A stretch of 64,000 nucleotides of DNA, from contig NZ_VCPC01000002.1 of NCBI RefSeq assembly GCF_005938225.1, forward strand, positions 496,001 to 560,000. The letters run 5' to 3'. Position 1 is the first letter of the stretch. Every line of letters begins with the position of its first letter. A model generated the notes under the pieces. The model was not told the origin of the DNA, ran no database searches, and saw only the letters and a program-made list of their open reading frames with translations. This stretch comes from Arenibacterium halophilum (GTDB taxonomy: Bacteria; Pseudomonadota; Alphaproteobacteria; Rhodobacterales; Rhodobacteraceae). This document shows, piece by piece, positions 36,977 through 44,564 of the stretch. A program made the translations under genes and the position numbers.

Positions 36977-37924
36977 ATGCCGCACGACCACCACGACCAC
37001 ACAGGACTTGGGCATCACGGGCATTCACACGCTCATATTGACCCCAACGCCGGCGACGCCCGGCTGATCTGGGCGATTGTCGTCAACATGGGCCTGACCC
37101 TGGCACAGGTGGTCGGGGGGATCCTGTCGGGATCGCTCGCGCTGATCGCCGATGCGCTGCACAATTTCTCGGACGCCATCGCGCTGATCATCGCCATCAT
37201 CGCGCGCCGGATTGCACGGCGCCCGGCCACCCCGGGGATGAGTTTCGGCTATGGCCGCGCCGAGGTGGTGGCGGCGCTGGTCAACTATACCACGCTGGTC
37301 GTGCTGGCGCTGTACCTGATCTACGAAGGCGTGCTGCGCGCGCTGGCGCCGGAGCCGATCGACGGCTGGATGGTGGTCTGGATCGCGGGCATCGCGCTGG
37401 CGGTGGATCTGGTGACCGCCGCGCTGACCTATTCGATGTCGAAGGACAGTATGAACATCCGCGCGGCCTTTCTGCACAACCTTGCCGACGCGCTTGGTTC
37501 GGTCGCCGTGATCCTTGCGGGAACCTTTGTCATCCTCTGGGGTTACACATGGGTAGACCCGCTGGCGACGCTTCTGATTGCAGGATACATCCTGTGGCAT
37601 GTCGCAACAGAAATCGGCGGGGTGATCCGCGTTCTGATGTTGGGCAGCCCGCCTCAGATCGACATGACCGGACTGGCGGGCGTAATGGAGGAGACGGACG
37701 GCGTTGCCGGGGTGCACCATCTGCACGTCTGGCAAATGCAGGAAAACCAGACGACACTCGAAGCGCATGTTCAGATCGAACCGGGTCGCTGGTTCGAGGC
37801 CGATGCGATCAAGGCGCGGCTGAAGCATCAGCTTGGCGAAAGATTCGGCATTGACCATTCGACACTGGAACTGGAGTGCGCAAACCACGCCTGCCGCAAT
37901 CCGCGCCAATTCGGGCACGGATAA
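36977..37924 (+). CDS. Cation diffusion facilitator (CzcD/ZitB-type) efflux transporter
   Basis: 315-residue inner-membrane proton/metal antiporter. It has a His-rich cytoplasmic N-terminus (HDHHDHTGLGHHGHSHAH), six membrane helices, the HxxxD-type metal sites in IADALHNFSDAIALI (TM2) and LHNLADALGSVAVI (TM5), and a C-terminal cytoplasmic ferredoxin-like domain with VAGVHHLHVWQMQENQ. The set fits Zn(II) (or Co/Cd/Fe) efflux. The divergent MerR gene and the 19-base-spaced promoter indicate metal-induced expression. Its C-terminal tail adds LECANHAC, a possible extra metal site. Confidence 0.93.
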   Translation: MPHDHHDHTGLGHHGHSHAHIDPNAGDARLIWAIVVNMGLTLAQVVGGILSGSLALIADALHNFSDAIALIIAIIARRIARRPATPGMSFGYGRAEVVAALVNYTTLVVLALYLIYEGVLRALAPEPIDGWMVVWIAGIALAVDLVTAALTYSMSKDSMNIRAAFLHNLADALGSVAVILAGTFVILWGYTWVDPLATLLIAGYILWHVATEIGGVIRVLMLGSPPQIDMTGLAGVMEETDGVAGVHHLHVWQMQENQTTLEAHVQIEPGRWFEADAIKARLKHQLGERFGIDHSTLELECANHACRNPRQFGHG

Positions 37925-37959
37925 CGCGGCGGGGGGATGGCACAGGCTGAAATAGAAAT

Positions 37960-37984
37960 TGCCGCCCCGGGTGTCGGGGCGGCA
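37960..37984. terminator. Hairpin downstream of the CDF gene
   Basis: Perfect 10-bp stem TGCCGCCCCG (37960-37969) with CGGGGCGGCA (37975-37984), 5-base loop. There is no T tract after it on the plus strand, so termination efficiency is uncertain; it may be only a 3'-end stabilising structure. Confidence 0.5.
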
Positions 37985-38169
37985 GTGGGTATGAAAGCGT
38001 TGTCCAAGGCTGGGACCCTGGTCAAATCGGGTAGATAGGAAAAAGCATCGCCACTCACGAAAGGAACGATGCGCTAACCCTATGTGTTGTCCGTGTTGGT
38101 TTCATGACCCATATGGGTTAAAAATTTGATCTTTTAGAAAATTTTTGTCAAATTTCGCAGCCGCAGGTT

Positions 38170-39948
38170 GTGTGTTTTCGAAAGAGGGACCCCATTCGCG
38201 ACGATCCTGGCATAATCGATAGTGCTGGCAGCACGCGCGACCGCGTGATCGCGGCGATTTACGAAACCGTGATTCGCCCCGGCCTGTATGATTCGTTCAT
38301 GGAGGCGTGGGAGCAGCACATCCGCTATGAACTTGGGAGGCTTGAAGAAACGATTTCTGCCTCTGGTGACACGCTTCCTGCGGATGCGCCTGAATTGGAC
38401 ATTGATCCGGGGTTGCAGGCGCATTTCGCCCGGGCCTACGAAATCCTCGAACAGTTTGGCCGCAAGATGCCACCGCCCGACATGGTCGAGGCGGTGCGCG
38501 GGGCCGAAGGCTTTGCGATCCTGCTGGATGCGGCGGGGCGCTGCATTGCCGTCAGCGCGCGTACCCGGGACACATTGCCCGATAAGCCCTGCCACGAAGC
38601 GGTGGCCGACATTCTTGTTGCGGGCAGCCGCGACCTGCTGGATCAGATGCTGGCCGCCGTGCAGGCCGGCAAATCCGATACGCCACCCGTGGTCCTGGCC
38701 ACCGGAGTGCTGCCCCGCCATCTGATGGCGCGCGTTGTGAAGGCCCCGGCACAAACTGGCGGCAATGGGCTTGCGCTTGCGATCGAGGCGCTGGAGTACC
38801 GCTGGAGCAAACGTGCCGAAGCGATGCTGATTGCGTCCTTCTCATTGTCGCGCGCCGAGGTGGATATCGTGCGCCACCTGTTGGCTGGCCTCAGTCTGCG
38901 CGACATCGCCGCCCATACCGGACGGTCAGAACATACGGTCCGCAACCAGTCCAAGGCGGTGCTGGCCAAGACCGGTGCGCCGGGGCAGGTGGATCTGATC
39001 CGGCTGGTGGTGTTCCTGATCAATCAGGACACCCGCAACCGCAGCCGTCGCGCTGCCGCTCCGTCGATGACGCGGACAATGATGCGAATGTCGTCGGGCA
39101 AGGCGATGCAGCTGTACGACATGGGGCCGCGCGACGGCGTTCCGGTGATCTTCCTGCACGGAATGCTCGAGGGGCCTGCGGCGCTGGAGCACCATCACGA
39201 CAGGCTGGTGTCAGAAGGGTTTCGCGTATTGATGCCCGCGCGGCCGGGGTACGGCCAGTCCGAACCGGCACATCGCCCACGGGGTACGATCGATCTGCTG
39301 CAATCCCATGTGGTCGAGCTGATCGAGACGCGCGGGTTGAAACGTCCGGTTCTGCTGGGCAACCTTGGAGGGGCACTGTTTGCCCATGTGCTGGCATGTC
39401 GCCTGCACGATCATGTGGCAGGCGCGGTGACCTGCTCCGGGCCTGCACCGATCACCCGGATCAGCCAGTTCGCCCAGATGGCGCCGCGCCAGCGCGTGGT
39501 GGCCTATACCGCGCGATTTGCACCGGCGCTGCTGCCCACGGTGCTGCGGGCAGGGATTGCCCAGATCGACGGCAATGAAATCGACGAATTCATGGCTGCG
39601 CTGTTCAAGCCCGGCACGCATGAATACGCGATGATCGAACGGCTGGGCGTGGCCGCCACGATGCAGGCCGGGTTCCGGTTCTCGGTCGAGCAGGGGCCAT
39701 CGGGATTTGCCACCGACAGCCATTTTATCGTGCGCGACTGGAGACACGAAATCAGGGGCGCCAGCCCGCGTGTCATCAACCTGAAAGGCGAGATGGACAC
39801 CATTGCCCCGGCGTCGATCATGGCAGAAGCAATGCGCGATCTGCCCAATGTCGAGGTCCGCGTGGTGAAAGACGCCGGGCAGTTGCTGATCTATGAAGCG
39901 CCCGATGTGGTGATCGACGCCCTGCGCGAGGTTTCGGGTGCGGATTAA
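38170..39948 (+). CDS. LuxR-type HTH regulator fused to a catalytically degenerate alpha/beta-hydrolase domain
   Basis: 592-residue protein in three parts. Residues 1-215 show no domain I recognise (possibly a PAS-like sensor around [17 protein letters not shown]). Residues about 222-285 are a LuxR/FixJ HTH ([39 protein letters not shown]). Residues about 320-590 are an alpha/beta-hydrolase fold: [10 protein letters not shown] (oxyanion strand), [12 protein letters not shown], the elbow [13 protein letters not shown] and a C-terminal [20 protein letters not shown]. The elbow Ser is Leu399 and the expected His is Gln571, while the acid (Asp in GEMDTIAP) is kept, so enzymatic activity is unlikely. 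GTG start at 38170, poorly defined; the upstream 70 bases are A/T-rich. Likely a ligand-sensing transcription factor. Confidence 0.85.
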   Translation: MCFRKRDPIRDDPGIIDSAGSTRDRVIAAIYETVIRPGLYDSFMEAWEQHIRYELGRLEETISASGDTLPADAPELDIDPGLQAHFARAYEILEQFGRKMPPPDMVEAVRGAEGFAILLDAAGRCIAVSARTRDTLPDKPCHEAVADILVAGSRDLLDQMLAAVQAGKSDTPPVVLATGVLPRHLMARVVKAPAQTGGNGLALAIEALEYRWSKRAEAMLIASFSLSRAEVDIVRHLLAGLSLRDIAAHTGRSEHTVRNQSKAVLAKTGAPGQVDLIRLVVFLINQDTRNRSRRAAAPSMTRTMMRMSSGKAMQLYDMGPRDGVPVIFLHGMLEGPAALEHHHDRLVSEGFRVLMPARPGYGQSEPAHRPRGTIDLLQSHVVELIETRGLKRPVLLGNLGGALFAHVLACRLHDHVAGAVTCSGPAPITRISQFAQMAPRQRVVAYTARFAPALLPTVLRAGIAQIDGNEIDEFMAALFKPGTHEYAMIERLGVAATMQAGFRFSVEQGPSGFATDSHFIVRDWRHEIRGASPRVINLKGEMDTIAPASIMAEAMRDLPNVEVRVVKDAGQLLIYEAPDVVIDALREVSGAD

Positions 39949-40604
39949 ATCACAGGTTCCGCGCCGAATGTTGCGTCAAAGCTGTGCATCAGCGCCACGT
40001 CCAGATCTTCCATCGTAACGGGCAGCCCCAGTTCGACAAGGCTGGTCACGCCGAAATCGCTGATCCCGCAGGGCACGATGCCATCGAAATGGCTCAGGTC
40101 TGGATCGACGTTGACGGAAATGCCATGAAAGCTGACCCATTTGCGCAGCCGGATGCCGATGGCGGCGATCTTGTCTTCGCTGAGAGTGCCGTCGGGGCGC
40201 AGGGGCCGGTCGGGCCGTTCGACCCAGACGCCGACGCGGCCTTCTCGGATGTCACCGGTGACGTTGAACTCGGCCAGCGCGGCAATGATCCAGCGTTCCA
40301 GCCGCTCGACAAAGGCGCGCACGTCACGCCCGCGCTGGTTGAGATCAAGCATCACGTAGGCAACACGCTGCCCCGGTCCGTGATAGGTATATTGCCCGCC
40401 CCGCCGCGCGGTAAAAACGGGAAAGCGGTCCGGATCGGTCAGATCCTCGGGCCGGGCGCTGGTTCCGGCGGTGTAAAGCGGCGGATGTTCCAGCAACCAG
40501 ATGCATTCCTCGGCCCGGCCCGCGATGATGTCGGCGACACGCGCCTCCATCCACGAAAGCGCGGTGTCGTAAGGGGTCAGCCCGTCTGAAACGATCCATT
40601 CCAT
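39945..40604 (-). CDS. lipB: Octanoyl-[ACP]:protein N-octanoyltransferase
   Basis: 219-residue LipB moving octanoate from acyl carrier protein to lipoyl domains of 2-oxoacid dehydrogenases and GcvH. Seen: [19 protein letters not shown], the [22 protein letters not shown] signature, catalytic Lys in [16 protein letters not shown] and catalytic Cys in [15 protein letters not shown]. Length normal. It is convergent with the LuxR-hydrolase gene (4-base overlap) and downstream of the DsbA-like gene by 9 bases, so the two are probably co-transcribed. Confidence 0.96.
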   Translation of the reverse strand: MEWIVSDGLTPYDTALSWMEARVADIIAGRAEECIWLLEHPPLYTAGTSARPEDLTDPDRFPVFTARRGGQYTYHGPGQRVAYVMLDLNQRGRDVRAFVERLERWIIAALAEFNVTGDIREGRVGVWVERPDRPLRPDGTLSEDKIAAIGIRLRKWVSFHGISVNVDPDLSHFDGIVPCGISDFGVTSLVELGLPVTMEDLDVALMHSFDATFGAEPVI

Positions 40605-40613
40605 GACGGTTCC

Positions 40614-41273
40614 CTAGACGGTGGCCGCCTCTTGCGCAACGCGGCTCAGCGCCTGGGCATAGGTATCGACGCCCTGTGCCCCGCTGAGAAGGTACTTGCC
40701 GCCCAGAATGACGGCCGGCACGGCGCTGATGCCGCGATCGGTCCAGGCGCGCTGATGGGCGCGGGTGGCGTCGGCATGGCTGCCGGTCTCGAGAACGCCG
40801 CGCGCGGCGTCGCCATCCAACCCGACCGAGGCAGCAGTATCGACCAGCACGTCATGGTCCGACACATCGCGGCCATCGGTGAAGAAGGCCGTGAACAGCG
40901 CCAGTTTCAGCGGGTGCTGCAGGTTCTGCTCCACCGCCCAGTCCAGCAGCTGATGCGCGGCAAAGGTATTCACCATGCGCATGTCGTCGGCATAGTTGAA
41001 GGTAAACCCAAGCTCGGCGCCCAAAGCGGTCAGCCGGTCGCGCGCCGCGCGGCTTTGCTCGGGCGTGGTGCCATATTTCTCGGCCAGGTGTTCGCGCAGG
41101 TTTTGGCCCTCAGTGGGCATTGTGGGGTTCAGCTCGAACGGATGCCAGCGGATATAGGCGCCAAGTCCCACGCGCGTCAGCGCCTGTTCCAGCTGGCGAT
41201 AGCCAACAATGCACCAGGGGCAGACAACATCCGATACGATATCGACCTGTATGGCGGCGGGTGGCTGTGTCAT
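40614..41273 (-). CDS. DsbA family (FrnE-like) oxidoreductase
   Basis: 219-residue cytoplasmic thioredoxin-fold protein of the FrnE/2-hydroxychromene-2-carboxylate isomerase-like group. The N-terminal VDIVSDVVCPWCIVGYRQLE bears the CPWC redox motif; a helical insertion follows (EHLAEKYGTTPEQ, NTFAAHQLLDWAVEQN), and the C-terminal RGISAVPAVILGGKYLLSGAQ carries the cis-Pro loop. No signal peptide. In the family the roles are in disulfide exchange or polyketide/stress metabolism; the exact role is not deducible. Upstream of lipB on the same strand. Confidence 0.9.
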   Translation of the reverse strand: MTQPPAAIQVDIVSDVVCPWCIVGYRQLEQALTRVGLGAYIRWHPFELNPTMPTEGQNLREHLAEKYGTTPEQSRAARDRLTALGAELGFTFNYADDMRMVNTFAAHQLLDWAVEQNLQHPLKLALFTAFFTDGRDVSDHDVLVDTAASVGLDGDAARGVLETGSHADATRAHQRAWTDRGISAVPAVILGGKYLLSGAQGVDTYAQALSRVAQEAATV

Positions 41274-41433
41274 TGGTTGGGTCCTTTCTGGATTTGACGG
41301 GCAGCCGAGGCGGGATCCGGCCGTGATTTGGGGCCTCGGAAATATTTCTGACGTGGCAGTGCGTTCCGTGGCGTTTGCCCCTTCACAAGCCGAAGGCGGT
41401 CGTCTATAGCCCTGCCCACCAAGCCAAGATAGT

Positions 41434-41520
41434 GCGGTCGTGGCGGAATTGGTAGACGCGCAGCGTTGAGGTCGCTGTGGGGTAACACCCGTGAAGGTTC
41501 GAGTCCTTTCGACCGCACCA
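41434..41520 (+). tRNA. tRNA-Leu (anticodon GAG)
   Basis: 87 bases including a genomically encoded CCA. Acceptor arm GCGGTCG (41434-41440) pairs with CGACCGC (41510-41516); D arm GCGGAATTGGTAGACGC; anticodon stem-loop CAGCG-TTGAGGT-CGCTG with GAG at 41468-41470; a long variable arm (TGGGGTAACACCC) as in class II tRNAs; T arm GGTTCGAGTCC. Reads CUC/CUU codons. Confidence 0.96.
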
Positions 41521-41594
41521 CTTTTTCAGAAAATCAATGCTCGAAAGCTGTCGATCTTCCTGCGGCTTCTCCCATTCCCATGCAATCTCGCGGC

Positions 41595-41643
41595 CAAAAA
41601 AATCTAAGATTTTTTTGAACCCGGCGCCCGCAGTGCGGGCGCC
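41595..41643 (-). terminator. Double palindrome downstream of fbp
   Basis: A perfect 9-bp G+C stem GGCGCCCGC/GCGGGCGCC (41623-41643, 3-base loop) lies next to an A/T palindrome of 11-base arms, CAAAAAAATCT-A-AGATTTTTTTG (41595-41617). On the minus strand the G+C hairpin comes first after the fbp stop, then the A/T palindrome supplies a T tract about 15 bases later. Together they are a plausible fbp terminator; the A/T palindrome is unusually long for one. Confidence 0.6.
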
Positions 41644-41658
41644 TTCGAAAGAGATGTG

Positions 41659-42675
41659 TCAGCTGGCATCGAATTCCGCATGATAGCCGTCGATCAGGGC
41701 AACCTCGTCGCGGGCACCCAGGATGACTGGAACGCGTTGGTGCGGCTGGTCCGGCTCCACCTCCATGATCCGGGTGCGGCCTGTCGACGCCGCGCCGCCG
41801 GCCTGTTCGACAAGAAACGCCATCGGGTTCGCTTCGTAGAACAGGCGCAGCTTGCCGCCTTGGGTGCGGTTCTTTTCATCCATCGGATACAGGAACACAC
41901 CACCCCGAATAAGGATGCGATGCACTTCGGCCACCATCGAGGCGACCCAGCGCATGTTGAACGTCTTGCCGCGCGGCCCGCTTTCGCCCTGCACGCATTC
42001 TTCGACATAGCGGCGCACTGGCGGCTCCCACCACTGCGCGCGGCTGGCGTTGATCGCGAATTCGCCTGCCGCGGCGGGGATTGCGATATCGTCGTGGGTC
42101 AGACGAAATTCGCCCAGCCCGGTGTCGAGCGTGAAGCCACGCACACCGTCGCCGGTCGACAGCATCAGCATCGTCGAGGGGCCATAGAGCGCATAGCCCG
42201 CGGCCACCTGTTCGACACCCGCCCGCAGCACGGTGGCATAATCGGTGGTTTCAGGCACGTCCTCCAGCCGCAGGATCGAGAAGATCGAGCCGACCGACAC
42301 GTTCACATCGATGTTCGAAGAGCCATCGAGCGGGTCGAAGAACAGAACATAGCGGCCACGGGCGAAGCGCGCCGGGATCTCCTGTACCTCGTCCAGTTCT
42401 TCCGAGACCATGCAGGCCAGCACGCCGCTGTGCGCGCAATGTTCAAGGAAGATGTCATTGGCGATCACGTCGAGCTTCTTCTGCGTTTCGCCCTGGACGT
42501 TCTGCGACCCGTGGCTGCCCAGCACACCGGCCAGCGCCCCGTCGCGCAGGCTGGCCGAGATTGCCTTGCAGGCGGTCGCGATGCTGTTCAGAAGAATCAC
42601 CAGATCGGTATCCAGCCCGGTTTCGCGGGCGGCGTGCAGCAGGTGCTGGTCGAGGGTCAGGGCGGTATCGGTCAC
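41659..42675 (-). CDS. fbp: Fructose-1,6-bisphosphatase class 1
   Basis: 338-residue metal-dependent phosphatase of gluconeogenesis/Calvin-type cycles. Seen: SHGSQNVQGETQKKLDVIAND, metal site SEELDEV, the FBPase/IMPase signature FFDPLDGSSNIDVNVSVG, KTFNMRWVASMVAEVHRIL and KLRLFYEANPMAFLVEQAGG. The GTG start at 42675 is favoured by GGAGAGA just upstream; an ATG at 42693 is in frame and possible. It is head-to-head with the cobalamin operon across a 430-base region that carries the riboswitch on the other strand. Confidence 0.96.
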   Translation of the reverse strand: MTDTALTLDQHLLHAARETGLDTDLVILLNSIATACKAISASLRDGALAGVLGSHGSQNVQGETQKKLDVIANDIFLEHCAHSGVLACMVSEELDEVQEIPARFARGRYVLFFDPLDGSSNIDVNVSVGSIFSILRLEDVPETTDYATVLRAGVEQVAAGYALYGPSTMLMLSTGDGVRGFTLDTGLGEFRLTHDDIAIPAAAGEFAINASRAQWWEPPVRRYVEECVQGESGPRGKTFNMRWVASMVAEVHRILIRGGVFLYPMDEKNRTQGGKLRLFYEANPMAFLVEQAGGAASTGRTRIMEVEPDQPHQRVPVILGARDEVALIDGYHAEFDAS

Positions 42676-42783
42676 GTCTCTCTCCGGTCGCATGAGGGCG
42701 CTTTGGCCCGTTGACCCCGTTCTTACGGTGTTGTGCGCCCGTGGGCCAGCCCGCGACGCCTGGTAGGGGCGTGGTCCCGGCGC

Positions 42784-42812
42784 TTGACAAGGGGCGGGCG
42801 GGCTGCGCAGAT
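42784..42812 (+). promoter_or_regulatory. Possible sigma-70-type promoter for the cobalamin riboswitch RNA
   Basis: A perfect -35 element TTGACA at 42784-42789 is followed 17 bases later by a weak, G+C-rich -10 candidate around 42807-42812. It lies just before the start of the riboswitch core, where a promoter is expected. Confidence 0.45.
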
Positions 42813-42817
42813 GCACC

Positions 42818-43010
42818 CCGCTGGTGCCCGGGGTCCGTCCCGGGTGAAAAGGGAATGCGACAGGGGCCGGAACGGACACCCAAGCGCAGCCGCCCCCGCG
42901 ACCGTGACCGGAGAGGTTGCCCGATGGCCACTGGCGATATGCCGGGAAGGCGGGGTTGCCGGCAGGGAGTCTCCCTGACATCCGCAAGCCGGGAGACCTG
43001 CCAGCGTGAC
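42818..43010 (+). ncRNA. Cobalamin (B12) riboswitch
   Basis: RNA leader of the cob operon. Conserved elements in order: CTGGTGCCCGGGGTCC (around 42821-42836), the GGGTGAAAAGGGAATGCG core (from 42842), the CGCCCCCGCGACCGTGA junction (from 42891) and the B12 box AAGCCGGGAGACCTGCC (42986-43002). The expression platform probably lies in the 95 bases between the B12 box and the first start codon at 43106, which contain G+C-rich complementary stretches. Bound adenosylcobalamin should lower expression of the downstream genes. Boundaries are approximate. Confidence 0.93.
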
Positions 43011-43105
43011 GACAACGTGAACCGGGCGGGGTGTTCCGGTGACGGGTCCTGCCTTGCGGGCCTGTGTGTGCCTTTCCCCGCCGAAGCTGGAACAGGACTG
43101 CCGAC

Positions 43106-43486
43106 GTGAGCGACATGCCGCACCCGACCGAACTGCTTGTCTGTACCACCTGCCGCATGGGGCAGGAGATCGGGCCCGACGGGGTGCGCCCAGGGGCACG
43201 CCTTCATGCCGAGCTGACGACGATGGACTGGCCCGAGGGGGTGCACCTGCGCCCGGTCGAATGCCTGTCGAACTGCGACTCGGGCTGTTCGGTGGTGTTG
43301 CGCGGTGGTGCGCGGCGCTGGACCTATGTCTATGGTCGCCTGACGCCCGAAATGGCCGCAACCGTGCATGCGGGCGCGACGCTTTATCACCATACCGACA
43401 ATGGGCTGGTGCCATGGCGCAGCCGCCCCGAACATTTCCGCAAGAACTGTATCGCCCGAATTCCCCCGCTGGAGACCCCGGAATGA
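43106..43486 (+). CDS. DUF1636 metal-binding (ferredoxin-like) protein of the cob operon
   Basis: 126-residue protein of the DUF1636 family, first gene after the riboswitch. The Cys pattern LLVCTTCRMGQE and VECLSNCDSGCSVVLRG (four or more Cys, spaced as in thioredoxin-like [2Fe-2S] ferredoxins) suggests an Fe-S or other metal site. The GTG at 43106 is taken with AGGA eight bases upstream; an ATG at 43115 is also possible, and upstream reading to 43064 enters the riboswitch leader. Overlaps cobW by 4 bases. The family commonly sits with cobW/cobN, so a role in cobalt handling or electron supply is inferred. Confidence 0.83.
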   Translation: MSDMPHPTELLVCTTCRMGQEIGPDGVRPGARLHAELTTMDWPEGVHLRPVECLSNCDSGCSVVLRGGARRWTYVYGRLTPEMAATVHAGATLYHHTDNGLVPWRSRPEHFRKNCIARIPPLETPE

Positions 43487-44520
43487 ACGACCTGACCAAA
43501 CTTCCCGTGACCGTGATCACCGGCTTCCTCGGCTCGGGCAAGACCACGCTGATCCGCCATCTGATGCAGAACCCGCAGGGGCGGCGGCTGGCGGTGATCG
43601 TCAACGAATTCGGCGATGTTGGCGTGGATGGCGATATTCTGAAATCCTGCGCCATTCCCGACTGCCCCGAGGAAAACATCCTTGAACTCGCCAATGGCTG
43701 CATCTGCTGCACCGTGGCCGACGATTTCATCCCGACGATCGAGTCGCTGATGGCGCTGGACCCGCGCCCCGATCACATCCTGATCGAAACCTCGGGGCTG
43801 GCGCTGCCGAAACCGCTGCTGAAGGCCTTCGACTGGCCCGATATCCGCTCGCGCATCACGGTGGACGGGGTGATCGCGCTTGCCGATGCCGAGGCCGTGG
43901 CGGCGGGCCGCTTTGCGCCCGACGTGGCGCGGGTGGATGCCCAGCGTCTGGCCGACGACAGCCTGGACCATGAAACGCCGCTGTCCGAGGTGTTCGAGGA
44001 CCAGATCTCCTGCGCCGATATCGTGCTGCTGACCAAGCCCGATCTGGCCGGGGCCGAAGGGATCGAGAAAGCGCGCGCGGTGATTGCGGACGAAGCGCCG
44101 CGCCCGCTGCCCGTGGTCGAGGTGGCCGAAGGCGCGGTTGACCCGCGCGTGATCCTGGGCCTTGGCGCCGCAGCGGAAGACGACATGGACGCCCGTCCCA
44201 GCCACCACGATGGCGCCGACGATCACGAGCACGACGATTTCGACAGCGTGGTGATCGAGCTGGACGAGGTCGAGGACGTGCCCGCGCTGGTCGCCCGGAT
44301 CGAGACGCTGGCAAAGACGCGCAACATCCTGCGCGTGAAGGGCTATGTCGCCGTTTCGGGCAAGCCGATGCGCCTGCTGGTGCAGGCCGTGGGCGCGCGG
44401 GTGCGGCACCAGTTCGACCGCCCCTGGGGTCCGAATGAACCCCGCCGGACGCGGCTGGTGGTGATCGCCGAACATGACGACATCGATGCGCAGGCGATCC
44501 GCGCGGCGCTGGTGGGCTAG
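43483..44520 (+). CDS. cobW: CobW, G3E-family GTPase of cobalamin biosynthesis
   Basis: 345-residue metallochaperone-type GTPase. Walker A is VITGFLGSGKTTLIRHLM, the metal-binding CxCC is in LANGCICCTVADDF, and ILIETSGLALPKPLL, VLLTKPDL supply the other G motifs. A His/Asp-rich linker (RPSHHDGADDHEHDDFD, about residues 230-247) precedes the CobW C-terminal domain (ILRVKGYVAVSGKPM, RTRLVVIAEHDD). Thought to deliver Co(II) for insertion by CobNST. ATG overlaps the DUF1636 stop. Confidence 0.95.
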   Translation: MNDLTKLPVTVITGFLGSGKTTLIRHLMQNPQGRRLAVIVNEFGDVGVDGDILKSCAIPDCPEENILELANGCICCTVADDFIPTIESLMALDPRPDHILIETSGLALPKPLLKAFDWPDIRSRITVDGVIALADAEAVAAGRFAPDVARVDAQRLADDSLDHETPLSEVFEDQISCADIVLLTKPDLAGAEGIEKARAVIADEAPRPLPVVEVAEGAVDPRVILGLGAAAEDDMDARPSHHDGADDHEHDDFDSVVIELDEVEDVPALVARIETLAKTRNILRVKGYVAVSGKPMRLLVQAVGARVRHQFDRPWGPNEPRRTRLVVIAEHDDIDAQAIRAALVG

Positions 44521-44564
44521 GGCGATGACGGCGGCGCGCCACGGCCGGGCAGGGGCCATGTGAC

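Noticed and set aside
38170-38225. An ATT start codon near 38193 with AAAGAGGGACC upstream for the LuxR-hydrolase gene
   Set aside because: The ribosome-binding-like sequence is attractive, but ATT starts are very rare; the in-frame GTG at 38170 is kept with low confidence in the exact start.
42676-43158. Upstream extension of the fbp frame across the cob leader
   Set aside because: It lies opposite the riboswitch; the FBPase N-terminus is complete from 42675 with a good ribosome-binding site.
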